A DNA stretch of 64,000 bases, taken from NCBI GenBank assembly GCA_028871055.1, contig JAGWON010000008.1:62001-126000 (forward strand), read 5' to 3'. The translations under genes and the position numbers were made by a program. Under the pieces are notes generated by a model that ran no database searches, was not told the DNA's origin, and worked only from the letters and a program-made list of their open reading frames with translations. Positions 24,962 to 34,031 of this stretch are shown piece by piece. How positions within the stretch are numbered: position 1 is the stretch's first letter; every line of letters starts with the position of its first letter. This stretch comes from Alphaproteobacteria bacterium (GTDB lineage Bacteria; Pseudomonadota; Alphaproteobacteria; ATCC43930; CGMCC-115725).

Positions 24962-26224
24962 TCAGCGTTCGATCATGCCGGCGGCGACGGTCGCGTGGGT
25001 CTGCTCGTCGATCAGGATGAAGGCGCCGGTGGCGCGATTGGCGCGATAGGCGTCGAAGGCGATCGGCGAAGCGGCGGCGATGCGAACCCGGGCGATGTCG
25101 TTGCGAACGAGGCCGGCCGCGGGCTCGGCCGTCAGCGTTGCGACGTCGATACGATGCACGACGTCCTGGATATGGCCCATGGCGGTGCGCGTGCCGCTCT
25201 TGATCAGGTAGCGGCGTCCTGTGGCGAAAGGCTCGTCGTCGAACCAGCAGATCGTCGCTTCGAGGCGGTTGGCGACCGTAGCGAGCGCCGCCGGGTGGAC
25301 GAGAACGTCGCTGCGGGCGATATCGACCGCGTCGTCGACCTCGATCGCAACCGATTGCGGCGCCGCGGCGCGAACGAGCGGTCCTTCGAAGGTGGTGATC
25401 GCGCGAACGCGGGTGGCGATGCCCGAGGGCAGGGCCACGACCGCGTCGCCGACCGCGACCTCGCCCGATTCGATGCGGCCGAGGTAACGGCGGCTCTGGC
25501 CCTTGGCCGCAATGACGCGCCGCACCAGCTGGACCGGAAAGCGGAGCGGAAGCGTCCGCCCATCCACCGCCGGCGGCAGGCCTTCGAGGATGGCCAACAG
25601 CGGCTGGCCCTCGTACCAGTTCATGCGCGCGCCGGGAAAGACCACGTTGTCGCCGAACTTCGCCGACAGCGGCACCAGGATCGGCGGTTCGGCGCCAAGC
25701 GCCGCGGCGAAGGCCGCGACCGAGCCGGCGACCGCATCGAACGGCGCACGCGCGAACTCGACCAGGTCCATCTTGTTGACCGCGATCACCAGGTGCCGGA
25801 TGCCGAGGAGGTGGGCCAGGAACATGTGCCGGCGGGTCTGCACCGTCATGCCGTTGCGCGCGTCCACCAGGATCACCGCGGCATCGGCCGTGCTGGCGCC
25901 GGTTACCATGTTGCGCGTGTACTGCTCGTGGCCGGGCGTGTCGGCGATGATGAATTTGCGCCGCTTGGTGGCGAAATAGCGGTAGGCGACATCGATGGTG
26001 ATGCCTTGCTCGCGTTCCGCCGTCAGTCCGTCGGTCAGGAGCGAGAGGTCGACGTCCGCATCGCCGTTGCGCGCGGCAATGCGCTCGAGCGCGCCGAGCT
26101 GGTCGCGCGGCACCGCGTTTGCGTCGAACAGCAGGCGGCCGATGAGCGAGCTCTTGCCATCGTCGACGCTGCCGGCCGTGGTGAAGCGCAACAGCCGGGC
26201 GTCCGTGCGGTGCGGGAACGGCAT
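24962..26224 (-). CDS. cysN: sulfate adenylyltransferase large subunit
   Basis: A 420-residue GTPase subunit of ATP sulfurylase, which drives formation of adenosine 5'-phosphosulfate. GTPase motifs are visible: GSVDDGKSSLIGRLLFD (G1, about 16-32), DTPGHEQYTRNM (G3) and NKMD (G4). The protein stops at about 420 residues, so it has no fused APS kinase (CysC) domain, in agreement with the APS-reductase type of CysH here. Its ATG shares one base with the cysD stop (TGATG). Confidence 0.95.
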   Translation of the reverse strand: MPFPHRTDARLLRFTTAGSVDDGKSSLIGRLLFDANAVPRDQLGALERIAARNGDADVDLSLLTDGLTAEREQGITIDVAYRYFATKRRKFIIADTPGHEQYTRNMVTGASTADAAVILVDARNGMTVQTRRHMFLAHLLGIRHLVIAVNKMDLVEFARAPFDAVAGSVAAFAAALGAEPPILVPLSAKFGDNVVFPGARMNWYEGQPLLAILEGLPPAVDGRTLPLRFPVQLVRRVIAAKGQSRRYLGRIESGEVAVGDAVVALPSGIATRVRAITTFEGPLVRAAAPQSVAIEVDDAVDIARSDVLVHPAALATVANRLEATICWFDDEPFATGRRYLIKSGTRTAMGHIQDVVHRIDVATLTAEPAAGLVRNDIARVRIAAASPIAFDAYRANRATGAFILIDEQTHATVAAGMIER

Positions 26225-27189
26225 CAGAAGTATCCGGCCCGTTTCCGCTCTTCCATCGAAGCATCGGAGGTCTGATCGTCGAGGCGGGTCGCGCCGCGCT
26301 CGCTAACCTCGGCGGTCAGGATTTCGGCGATGATCTCGGCCACGGTCGCGGCCTTCGATTCGACCGGCAGCGTGCAGGAGACATCGCCCACCGTGCGGAA
26401 GCGCACGATGCGGGTTTCGATTCGGTCGTGCTCGCCGAGATCGACGGCGTCCGCGACCGGCAGCAGGCTGCTGCCGCGCACGGCAACCGACCGCGGATGC
26501 GCGTAATAGAGACGCGGCAGCTCGAGCCCTTCGTGGGCGATGTATTGCCACACGTCGAGCTCGGTCCAGTTGCTGAGCGGAAAGACGCGCATGTGCTCTC
26601 CGGGATCGAGGCGCGTGTTGTAGAGGCTCCACAATTCCGGGCGCTGGCGGCGCGGGTCCCATTGGCCGAAGGCGTCACGGAACGAGAAGATTCGCTCCTT
26701 GGCGCGCGCCTTTTCCTCGTCGCGGCGCGCGCCGCCGATGCAGGCGTCGAAGCCGAATTCGGCGATAGCGTCGAGCAGCGTCACGGTCTGCAGCGCGTTG
26801 CGGCTCTGGTTGGCGCGCTTCAGCCGCACGCGGCCGCGGTCGATCGAATCCTGGACCGTGCGCACGATCAAACGCTCGTCCGACTGCGCAACGATGCGGT
26901 CGCGGAACTCGATCACCTCGGGGAAATTGTGGCCAGTGTCGACGTGCAGCAGCGGAAACGGAAACCGTCCCGGCCGGAACGCCTTCTCGGCGAGACGCAG
27001 GAGAATGGTCGAATCCTTGCCGCCCGAGAACAACAGCACCGGGTTGCGGAATTCCGCGGCGACCTCGCGCAGAACGTGGATCGCCTCGCTCTCGAGCGCA
27101 TCGAGATGCGCGCCGAACGGCACCGGCGAAACGTCGTTCGATACGGCAAGCGGAGCCGCCGGTAGGGCCATGATTTCGGCGCCGCTCAC
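26224..27189 (-). CDS. cysD: sulfate adenylyltransferase small subunit
   Basis: A 321-residue PP-loop ATPase subunit of ATP sulfurylase. The ATP-binding motif LLFSGGKDSTILLRLAEKAF, then LLHVDTGHNFPEVIEFRD, FDACIGGARRDEEKARAKER, FPLSNWTELDVWQYI and the C-terminal MEERKRAGYF are all typical. The GTG at 27189 overlaps the cysH stop and has GGAGAG upstream, so it is preferred over the ATG at 27171. Operon cysH-cysD-cysN-TSUP. Confidence 0.94.
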   Translation of the reverse strand: MSGAEIMALPAAPLAVSNDVSPVPFGAHLDALESEAIHVLREVAAEFRNPVLLFSGGKDSTILLRLAEKAFRPGRFPFPLLHVDTGHNFPEVIEFRDRIVAQSDERLIVRTVQDSIDRGRVRLKRANQSRNALQTVTLLDAIAEFGFDACIGGARRDEEKARAKERIFSFRDAFGQWDPRRQRPELWSLYNTRLDPGEHMRVFPLSNWTELDVWQYIAHEGLELPRLYYAHPRSVAVRGSSLLPVADAVDLGEHDRIETRIVRFRTVGDVSCTLPVESKAATVAEIIAEILTAEVSERGATRLDDQTSDASMEERKRAGYF

Positions 27190-27875
27190 GACGCTCTCCG
27201 GTGCGGGTGCAGGCCGCACTCGCGGTGCTCGGCCGACTCCCACCACCAGCGTCCCGCCCGGACGTCCTCGCCCGGGCCGATGGCGCGCGTGCATGGCGCG
27301 CAGCCGATGCTCGGATAGCCGCGGTCGTGAAGCGCGTTGTAGGGAACGGCGTGCCGGCGGATGTAGGCCCAGACTTCGTCCTGCGACCAGTCGGCCAGCG
27401 GGTTGAACTTGTCGAGCCCGTGCTCGGCGTCCCATTCCCGCGTCGGCAAGTCGCGTCGGGTGACCGACTGCTCGCGGCGCTGCCCAGTGATCCACGCGCG
27501 GTTGCCGGCCAGCGCGCGCTTGAGCGGCTTCACCTTGCGGATGAAGCAGCATTGCTGGCGCAGCGCCTGGCTGTCGTAGAACGCATTCGGACCGTGCGCC
27601 GCGACGTAGCGTTCGACGTCGGCGGTCTCGGGCGAGAACACGGCCACCGGGATCCGATAGCGCCGCGCCGTCGAATGCATGAGCGAATAGGTCTCCTCCG
27701 GCAGGCGGCCGGTATCGAGCGTGAACACGCCGATCAACAGGCCGTGGCGCGCAATCAGGTCGATCAGCACCATGTCCTCCGCGCCGAAGCTCGCGGCGAG
27801 CACGGCGGGCGCATGATCGCCGACGATGGTCCGCAGGAGTTCCAGCGTCCGACGGGTCCGCGTTTCTTCTTCCAC
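27186..27875 (-). CDS. cysH: assimilatory APS reductase, CysH type
   Basis: A 229-residue PP-loop reductase that converts adenosine 5'-phosphosulfate (or PAPS) to sulfite with thioredoxin electrons. C109-C110 (QQCCFIRKVKPL) and C192-x2-C195 (GCAPCTRAI) form the [4Fe-4S] site typical of APS rather than enteric PAPS reductases, and C220 in ECGLH is catalytic. The GTG at 27875 is chosen because AGGAG stands seven bases upstream; the frame is open further but AT-rich and unlike the family. First gene of the sulfate-assimilation operon. Confidence 0.93.
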   Translation of the reverse strand: MEEETRTRRTLELLRTIVGDHAPAVLAASFGAEDMVLIDLIARHGLLIGVFTLDTGRLPEETYSLMHSTARRYRIPVAVFSPETADVERYVAAHGPNAFYDSQALRQQCCFIRKVKPLKRALAGNRAWITGQRREQSVTRRDLPTREWDAEHGLDKFNPLADWSQDEVWAYIRRHAVPYNALHDRGYPSIGCAPCTRAIGPGEDVRAGRWWWESAEHRECGLHPHRRAS

Positions 27876-27933
27876 CTCTAGTCTCCTGGCCGATAAAATG
27901 ACGTTCTGGCTTGTGATAACATTTAATTTGCTG

Positions 27934-27950
27934 ATTCTCCAACGTAGAAT
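27934..27950. promoter_or_regulatory. LysR-type dyad near the cysH start
   Basis: ATTCT-N7-AGAAT, a perfect 5-bp-arm dyad containing the T-N11-A core of LysR-type sites. It lies in a roughly 90-base AT-rich island upstream of cysH, next to a minus-strand TATAAT (27956-27951). CysB or Cbl-like proteins are LysR-type and control such operons. Confidence 0.4.
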
Positions 27951-27968
27951 ATTATAATAGGACATTAT

Positions 27969-27984
27969 ACTAAGTGTTATTAGT
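27969..27984. promoter_or_regulatory. second dyad upstream of cysH
   Basis: ACTAA-N6-TTAGT, a perfect dyad centred 26 bases from the first. With the TATAAT at 27956-27951 as -10, it covers the -35 position, where no sigma-70 hexamer is visible; this is how activator-dependent promoters look. Confidence 0.4.
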
Positions 27985-28059
27985 GGCCGCGCGTAAGGCC
28001 GTAAAACCCGAGAATTTGGCAATTATGGCGACCGCGGAAGCCGGCGGATCGGTTAAGAC

Positions 28060-29046
28060 CTAACGCAACAGGCGGTCGAAGAAGCCGATGTTGAAATCGA
28101 CCGGCATCGTGATCGGCGCGGTTCGGCCCCAATAGCGCTGCGGTACCGGCGGCACAGGCGAGCCGTCGTGCAGCATGGCGAGGGCGGCCTGGTCGAGGAG
28201 CGGATTGCCCGAACTGCGCGTGATCCAGGCGCCCGTGACCGTACCGTCATGCGCCAGGGTGAAGGCCACGATGACGGTGCCTTCCTGCTTCTTCTTCAAG
28301 GCGTCGTCGGGATAACGCTTGTAGCGTTCAAGATGGCGGCGCACCCGGTCGAGATAATCGTCCGCGGTGCCGGTGCCGCGGCCCGGACCGCCAGCACCCT
28401 GGCTGACGCCGAAATTGCCGTTGCCGGCGCTACCGACGCCTTCCATACCGGTGCCGATGGCCGCCGGGTTTCCGGTCGTGGCGAGCTCGGTTGCGGGCGC
28501 TGGCTGCGCCGGCGCCGGTGTCGGTGTCGCGGTTACTTCGGGCGCTGGCTCGGGCGCGGGCTGCGGCGCGGGCGCGGCAGTCGGCTTGACGACGCGCGGA
28601 TGCGACACCGATTTGTGCTGGCGCGGCTTGGGCGGCGTCGTATCGCGCAGCTTGACGACGGTTTGCGCCGGCTTCGGCGGCGGCAAGGGCGGCGCGGTGT
28701 CGCTCGCCAGCGGGACCGTGTCGCTCGGTGAGGCGCGCGCCGGCGCGCTGGCGTTACGCTGCGTTGCGGCGTTGCGCTCACCGGGCAGGCGGGCGGCGCC
28801 GCCGCTGCCGCCCGGCGAGCCCGAAGCGCCGCCCGTGCCCTCAAACTTGATCGTCACCGGCGGAAACACGACTTCCTGCGCCGGCGGAATGCGCCAAAGG
28901 CCGATGAGAAGCGCGAGGATCAGGCCATGCAGGAGTAGCGAATTGGCGATGCCGCGCCACAGGCGCTTGCGGTCGTTCCGGTCACGGAATTGATCCGCCG
29001 GTTCAGGCGTTATCGGGGTGTAGACGCCCTCGGTCGCCACAGCCAT
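28060..29046 (-). CDS. TonB-family energy transducer
   Basis: About 328 residues: a single N-terminal transmembrane helix (SLLLHGLILALLIGLW, about 35-50), a long Gly/Pro/Ala-rich periplasmic spacer, and a TonB C-terminal domain (about 230-325; YLDRVRRHLERYKRYPDDALKKKQEGTVIVAFTL and the GTVTGAWITRSSGNPLLDQAAL signature). It transmits proton-motive energy to outer-membrane receptors. No exbB, exbD or receptor gene is adjacent, so it is an orphan. The ATG at 29046 is used; a TTG seven codons upstream is possible. Confidence 0.85.
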   Translation of the reverse strand: MAVATEGVYTPITPEPADQFRDRNDRKRLWRGIANSLLLHGLILALLIGLWRIPPAQEVVFPPVTIKFEGTGGASGSPGGSGGAARLPGERNAATQRNASAPARASPSDTVPLASDTAPPLPPPKPAQTVVKLRDTTPPKPRQHKSVSHPRVVKPTAAPAPQPAPEPAPEVTATPTPAPAQPAPATELATTGNPAAIGTGMEGVGSAGNGNFGVSQGAGGPGRGTGTADDYLDRVRRHLERYKRYPDDALKKKQEGTVIVAFTLAHDGTVTGAWITRSSGNPLLDQAALAMLHDGSPVPPVPQRYWGRTAPITMPVDFNIGFFDRLLR

Positions 29047-29159
29047 CGCGCGCGTGAAGCCCTGCAATAGACGACATGGCGCCGAATGCCAAGCAAATCA
29101 ACAGCCTGGGGTGATTCCGGCGACCCCTTCGGGGGGACCGCCGCGACGGGGAAGACGCG

Positions 29160-29951
29160 ATGACGGCTCGCGATAGCTTTGCAATGCCCGAACCGCGCAG
29201 TGTCGGCGGCATCGCGGCCGTCGCCGGCCCGATGCTGGCCCTCGGCGCGCTGCTCGGATTTGCCATGGCGCCCGCCGGCTGGCGTCTCGGCCTCTGGTAC
29301 TACGACGTGTCGTTCGCGATCATGCGCTACGCCGCCTATGTCGCGCTGGTCGCGGCGGCGGTGTCGTGCGTCGCGCTGTTCGGCTGGATGCGGCTGTCGC
29401 CGTGGCGCCGCGCGGCGACGCTCGGCGCGCTGGCGATCGCCGCAGTCGTAGTCGCCGTGCCGTGGCACTACGCGCGACTCGCCGCTACGACGCCGCCGAT
29501 CCACGACATCACCACCGACCCGGTCGATCCGCCGCCGTTCTGGGCCGTGTTGCCGTCACGGCTGGCGGAGAACGCCAACGCCGTCGAATATGGCGGACCG
29601 GCGGTGGCCAAGCTGCAGCGCGCATACTATCCGCGGATCGCGCCGGTGATCACACCGCTGCCGCCGCGCCAGGCGTTCGCCGTCGCGTTCGCGGTCGCGC
29701 AATCGATGCCGGGATGGATCGACGTGATCGCCGAGCCCGGCGCATGGCGCATCGAGGCGAGCCAGGAATCCTTCTGGATGCGCTTCACCGACGACGTCTC
29801 TATCCGGATCGCGTCGCAGGCCGCCGGCAGCCGGATCGACGTGCGCTCGCTGTCGCGCCAGGGTCGCGGCGATTTCGGCGTCAATGCCGCGCGCGTCACG
29901 GCCTATCTCGAGGCGCTCGAGGCGCGGCTGGCCGCCGTCGGCAGCCGCTAG
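29160..29951 (+). CDS. DUF1499 membrane-anchored protein
   Basis: A 263-residue protein with three N-terminal hydrophobic helices (about 15-35, 55-75, 82-100) and a C-terminal DUF1499 domain (about 115-260). The HDITTDPVDPPPFWAVL motif, YPRIAPVITPLPPRQAF and the IEASQESFWMRFTDDVSIRI core mark the family. DUF1499 proteins have no established function. It is divergent from tonB. Confidence 0.8.
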   Translation: MTARDSFAMPEPRSVGGIAAVAGPMLALGALLGFAMAPAGWRLGLWYYDVSFAIMRYAAYVALVAAAVSCVALFGWMRLSPWRRAATLGALAIAAVVVAVPWHYARLAATTPPIHDITTDPVDPPPFWAVLPSRLAENANAVEYGGPAVAKLQRAYYPRIAPVITPLPPRQAFAVAFAVAQSMPGWIDVIAEPGAWRIEASQESFWMRFTDDVSIRIASQAAGSRIDVRSLSRQGRGDFGVNAARVTAYLEALEARLAAVGSR

Positions 29952-30050
29952 GCGCCTCGGCCGGATTGCAGCCGGCCGTCGCGTGTGGCAAGTTTGCCGC
30001 CCTTCCGAACCGCTCAATCACCGCCTGACCCACGAAAGGACGACGTCGTC

Positions 30051-30893
30051 ATGAAATTGCTGCGCTTTGGCCCAGCGGGCCGGGAGAAGCCGGGCCTGCT
30101 CGACAAGAGCGGACAGATCCGCGACCTCTCCGGCGTCATCGCCGACATCACGCCGGACCAGCTTGCGCCCGCCGCGCTCGACAAGCTGCGCAAGCTCGAC
30201 CCGTCGAAGCTGCCCGCGGTTTCGGGCCATCCGCGTCTCGGTCCGCCGATCGCCAACGTGCCGAAGATCGTCGCCGTTGGCCTCAACTACATCGATCACG
30301 CCAACGAGGCGACGATGAAGATTCCGACCGAGCCGGTGTTGTTCATGAAGGCGATCACGTCGTACGCGGGCCCGAACGACGACGTCATCCTGCCCAAGAG
30401 CTCGATCAAGGGCGACTGGGAGGTCGAGCTCGGCATCTTCATCGGCACCAAGGCGCAATATGTCTCTAAGGCGGACGCGCTTAAGCACGTGGCCGGCTAC
30501 ACCATCGTCAACGACGTCTCCGAGCGCAATTTCCAGCTCGAACGCGGTCCGCAATGGATGAAGGGCAAGGGCTGCGACACCTTCTGCCCCACCGGGCCAT
30601 GGCTGGTGACGCCCGACGAGGTCGCCGATCCCCAGAATCTCGAGGTGATGTGCGAGGTCAGCGGCCAGGTCATGCAGAAGGCCCCGACCAAGGACATGAT
30701 CTTCGACTGCGCGACGATCGTCAGCTATACGAGCCAGTTCCTGACCCTGATGCCCGGCGACCTGATCGCCACCGGCACGCCGTCGGGAGTGGGGCTTGGC
30801 CGCAACCGCTTCCTCAAGGCGGGCGATGTCATGCGCCTGACGATCACCGGGCTCGGCGAGCAGCGGCAGAACGTCGTTGCCTACCGCGGCTAA
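30051..30893 (+). CDS. fumarylacetoacetate hydrolase-family protein
   Basis: A 280-residue metal-dependent hydrolase or isomerase. LNYIDHANEATMKIPTEPVL (about 77-97), the metal-binding WEVELGIFIG with E-x-E, and TGTPSGVGLG (about 245-254) are FAH hallmarks. Family members act on 2-oxo acids such as 2-hydroxyhepta-2,4-diene-1,7-dioate, acylpyruvates or ureidoglycolate; the substrate here is not determined. AAAGGA precedes the ATG at 30051. Confidence 0.88.
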   Translation: MKLLRFGPAGREKPGLLDKSGQIRDLSGVIADITPDQLAPAALDKLRKLDPSKLPAVSGHPRLGPPIANVPKIVAVGLNYIDHANEATMKIPTEPVLFMKAITSYAGPNDDVILPKSSIKGDWEVELGIFIGTKAQYVSKADALKHVAGYTIVNDVSERNFQLERGPQWMKGKGCDTFCPTGPWLVTPDEVADPQNLEVMCEVSGQVMQKAPTKDMIFDCATIVSYTSQFLTLMPGDLIATGTPSGVGLGRNRFLKAGDVMRLTITGLGEQRQNVVAYRG

Positions 30894-31007
30894 GACGCAG
30901 GCGCGCCGCCCGCCGGCCGGCTCGTCCGCATGCTGGCGGCGGAGCCGGATTCGCGCTAACCTAAACTGTTATTTAGCCTGTCTTGGGGAGGGGATTTCCT
31001 GACCGCC

Positions 31008-31535
31008 ATGTACGACCGCCGTCCTGATTTTTTTCGTGCCGATGACGCGCCGCCGACTGGCCGACGCGTCGAGGGCAAGGTGAAATGGTTCAACGTCGCC
31101 AAGGGCTTCGGTTTCGTGACCTTGCCCGACGGCACGCCAGACGCTTTCCTGCCGATGGCGGTCTTGCGCCGCGCGGGGTATGGCGAGGCGTATGAAGGCG
31201 CCGCGATCGTCTGCGAGGTCGGCGCCGGCGCCAAGGGCCCGCTGGTGGTCAACGTGCTGAATCTCGACAACAGCACGGCGGCGCCCGCCGGCGGCGGCGC
31301 GCGCGCGGGTGCGCCGCGCGGTCCGGCCCAGACGATGCACGGCGCGGTCAAATGGTTCGAGTCCGGCAAGGGCTACGGCTTCATCGCGCCAGAGGGCGGC
31401 GGCAAGGACATCTTCGTCCACATCACCGCCTTGCGGCGGAGCGGCGTCGAGGCGCTCGAACCCGGTCAGCGGGTGCGCGTCGACGTCATCGAGGGCCGCA
31501 AAGGCCTCGAGGCGGATCACATCACGCTGCTGTAA
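31008..31535 (+). CDS. double cold-shock-domain protein
   Basis: A 175-residue protein with two OB-fold cold-shock domains. CSD1 (about 20-80) begins GKVKWFNVAKGFGFVTLPDG; CSD2 (about 112-175) begins GAVKWFESGKGYGFIAPEGG. RNP1 (KGFGFV, KGYGFI) is intact in both; RNP2 is canonical only in the second (DIFVHI), the first reading DAFLPM. A Gly/Ala linker joins them. It binds single-stranded RNA or DNA. The promoter region is AT-rich (about 30955-30985). Confidence 0.92.
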   Translation: MYDRRPDFFRADDAPPTGRRVEGKVKWFNVAKGFGFVTLPDGTPDAFLPMAVLRRAGYGEAYEGAAIVCEVGAGAKGPLVVNVLNLDNSTAAPAGGGARAGAPRGPAQTMHGAVKWFESGKGYGFIAPEGGGKDIFVHITALRRSGVEALEPGQRVRVDVIEGRKGLEADHITLL

Positions 31536-31609
31536 AACCGGCTGGCGCCGGAACCGGCGCCTCGCAACACGGTTCGGTTGTTTCGGAGGGGGCGTCAGAG
31601 CGAGTCGTC

Positions 31610-32236
31610 ATGGATCTGCAAGATACGCTCAAGACCTATCGGCTGTTTTCGGGCTCCTACGATTTCGTCTTCGGCCCGATCTTCCATCCCGGCCGCAAGG
31701 CCGCGGTGCGCATCGCCAACAATCTGCCGGGCCAGCGCATCCTCGAGGTCGGCGTCGGCACCGGGTTGTCGCTGCCCTATTTCCGGCCGGATTCCGAGAT
31801 CACCGGCATCGACGTCTCGGCCGAAATGCTGGCCAAGGCGAAGGCGCGGGTCGCGCGCAAGCATCTCGCGCAGGTCAAGGCGCTGCACGTGATGGACGCC
31901 GAGCGGACCACCTTCGCCGACAGCAGCTTCGACGCGGTGCTGGCGCTCTACGTCGCGTCGGTGGTGCCCAATCCGGCGCGCTTTGCGGCCGAGATCCGGC
32001 GCGTCTGCCGCCCCGGCGGCACCATCGTCATCGTCAATCATTTTGCCAGCGAGAACTGGCTGATGAGCCGGTTCGAGAAGGCGCTCGCGCCGCTCGCCGG
32101 CAAGATCGGCTTCCACGCCGATTTCCCGCTCGAGGATTTCCTCACCGCCGGCAAGCTCGACGTGCGCGACATTCGGCCGAGCAACCTGTTCGGCTATTGG
32201 AAGCTCCTGCGCTGCGTCAACGACAAGGCCGCCTGA
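31610..32236 (+). CDS. SAM-dependent methyltransferase, PmtA-like
   Basis: A 208-residue class I methyltransferase with motif I ILEVGVGTGLSLP (44-56), ITGIDVSAEML (motif post-I) and VPNPARFAAEIRRVCRPGGTIVIVNHF (motif IV). The beginning MDLQDTLKTYRLFSGSYDFVFGPIFHPGR closely fits the Rhodobacter-type phosphatidylethanolamine N-methyltransferase, which makes phosphatidylcholine at the inner membrane. The symbol is left blank because a ubiquinone-type methyltransferase is hard to exclude by eye. Confidence 0.75.
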   Translation: MDLQDTLKTYRLFSGSYDFVFGPIFHPGRKAAVRIANNLPGQRILEVGVGTGLSLPYFRPDSEITGIDVSAEMLAKAKARVARKHLAQVKALHVMDAERTTFADSSFDAVLALYVASVVPNPARFAAEIRRVCRPGGTIVIVNHFASENWLMSRFEKALAPLAGKIGFHADFPLEDFLTAGKLDVRDIRPSNLFGYWKLLRCVNDKAA

Positions 32237-32261
32237 GCGACCGGGACGGCCGGTCGCCTCA
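32234..32261. terminator. hairpin between convergent genes
   Basis: TGAGCGACCGG, five bases, CCGGTCGCCTCA: an 11-bp stem with one bulged base, spanning the ends of the two convergent genes. No T-run on either side, so termination is only suggested by position. Confidence 0.35.
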
Positions 32262-34031
32262 GATCAGGTCGAGATCGAAGCCCATCACCGTTTGGCCGCC
32301 GGTCACCGCGGGCAGCAGCGCCGGCGCCTGCGCCAGGCGGTGCTCGGCGTAGAACCGCGCGGTCGCGATCTTAGCTTCGAGGAAGCGCCGCTCGCCGGCG
32401 CCCGCCTTCAGGCGCCGCATAGCGGCGGCCGCACTCTCCGCCATCAGCCAGCCGCCGGCGACCGTGCCGAGCAATCTCAGATAGGGCTCGGAGCCGGCCA
32501 GCGCCGCGCCCAGATCGGCGCCCGCGGTTTCGAGCAGCGCCGCGGTCGCGCGCTCCACCGCATCGATGCCGCGCGCCAGGTGGCCGTCCGCATCCTGACC
32601 GTCGCGCGCAGCGAGCGACCGGCGCATGTCGGCGACGAAATCGGCGGCGGCGGCGCCCTGGTCGCGCAGCAGCTTGCGGCCGACCAGGTCGTTGGCCTGG
32701 ATGCCGTTGGTGCCTTCGTAGATCGGCGCGATGCGCGCGTCGCGCCAATGCTGGGCGGCGCCGGTCTCCTCGATGAAGCCCATGCCGCCGTGGACCTGGA
32801 TGCCGGTACCGGCGACCTCGACGCCAAGATCGGTGCACCACGCCTTGACCACCGGCGTCATCAGATCGAGCCGCGCCTGCGCCTTGGCGCGCCGCGACTT
32901 GTCGGGGTGGCGGCGGGCGCGGTCGGCCTCGCCGGCGGTGTAGTAGGCGAGTGCCCGCGCGGCCTCGCTCGCCGCGCGCATCGACAGCAGCATGCGCCGT
33001 ACGTCGGGATGATGAAGGATCGGCAGGCGCGCGCCGTCCCGGGCGGCGACCGGCTTGCCCTGGACGCGCTCGCGCGCATAGGCGCGCGCGCGCTGATAGG
33101 CGCGCTCGCCGATGGCGACGCCCTGCAGTCCAACGTGGAGCCGCGCCACGTTCATCATGATGAACATGCCTTCGAGGCCGCGGTTCTCGGCGCCGACGAG
33201 TGTGCCGACGGCGCCGCCGTTGTCGCCGTAGGACATTACGCAGGTGGGGCTCGCGTGGATGCCGAGCTTGTGCTCGAGGCTGACGCAGCGCAGGTCGTTG
33301 CGCGCGCCCAGGCTGCCGTCGTCGTTGACCAGGAATTTCGGCGCCAGGAAGAGCGAGATGCCCTGGCTGCCGGCGGGTGCGTTGGGCAGCCGGGCGAGCA
33401 CGAAATGGACGATGTTCTCGGCCATGTCGTGCTCGCCGTAGGTGATGAAGATCTTCTGGCCGGTGATGCGATAATGGTCGCCCTCGCGCACCGCCCGCGT
33501 ACGCAGCGCGCTCAGATCAGAACCCGCCTGCGGCTCGGTCAAATTCATGGTGCCGGTCCACTCGCCAGAAACCAGACGACCGAGATAGACGCGCTTCTGC
33601 TCCGGCGTGCCGAGCAATTCGAGCAATTCGCACGCCCCGATGCTGAGCATCGGGCAGAGCGACCAGGCGAGATTGGCGCTCATCCACATCTCGTTGACCG
33701 CGGCGTTGAGCACGACCGGCAGGCCCTGGCCGCCATGGTCCGGCGAGGCGGCGAGCCCGGTCCAGCCGCCTTCGGTATAGGCGCGGTAGGCTTCCTTGAA
33801 GCCGGCGGGCGTGTGGACGACGCCGTTCTCGAGCCGGCTCTGCTCGATGTCGCCGACGCGATTGAGCGGCGCGACGACGTTCACCGCGAGCTTCGCCGCC
33901 TCGCCGAGCACCGCGTCGACCAGGTCGGGCGCGACGCCGTCGCAGCCCGGCAGCTTGGCGATCTCCGGCAGCTTGGCGATCTCGTCGAGCGCGAAGCGCA
34001 TCTCGTCGAGCGGCGCGGCGTAGTCGCTCAT
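32259..34031 (-). CDS. acyl-CoA dehydrogenase, long DmdC-like type
   Basis: A 590-residue FAD enzyme, longer than ordinary acyl-CoA dehydrogenases because of an extra C-terminal domain (about 475-590). MNLTEPQAGSDLSALRTRA (FAD/substrate loop), VHGGMGFIEETGAAQHWRDARI and YEGTNGIQANDLVGRK (catalytic Glu in YEG) are present. The length and IGACELLELLGTPEQK region match 3-methylmercaptopropionyl-CoA dehydrogenase (DmdC)-type proteins; the true acyl group is not known. The ATG at 34031 overlaps the FAD dehydrogenase gene by 4 bases. Confidence 0.88.
   Translation of the reverse strand: MSDYAAPLDEMRFALDEIAKLPEIAKLPGCDGVAPDLVDAVLGEAAKLAVNVVAPLNRVGDIEQSRLENGVVHTPAGFKEAYRAYTEGGWTGLAASPDHGGQGLPVVLNAAVNEMWMSANLAWSLCPMLSIGACELLELLGTPEQKRVYLGRLVSGEWTGTMNLTEPQAGSDLSALRTRAVREGDHYRITGQKIFITYGEHDMAENIVHFVLARLPNAPAGSQGISLFLAPKFLVNDDGSLGARNDLRCVSLEHKLGIHASPTCVMSYGDNGGAVGTLVGAENRGLEGMFIMMNVARLHVGLQGVAIGERAYQRARAYARERVQGKPVAARDGARLPILHHPDVRRMLLSMRAASEAARALAYYTAGEADRARRHPDKSRRAKAQARLDLMTPVVKAWCTDLGVEVAGTGIQVHGGMGFIEETGAAQHWRDARIAPIYEGTNGIQANDLVGRKLLRDQGAAAADFVADMRRSLAARDGQDADGHLARGIDAVERATAALLETAGADLGAALAGSEPYLRLLGTVAGGWLMAESAAAAMRRLKAGAGERRFLEAKIATARFYAEHRLAQAPALLPAVTGGQTVMGFDLDLI

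Noticed and set aside
24087-26264. 725-residue frame overlapping cysN and the TSUP gene
   Set aside because: Same strand but wrong frame; cysN and the exporter carry the family motifs.
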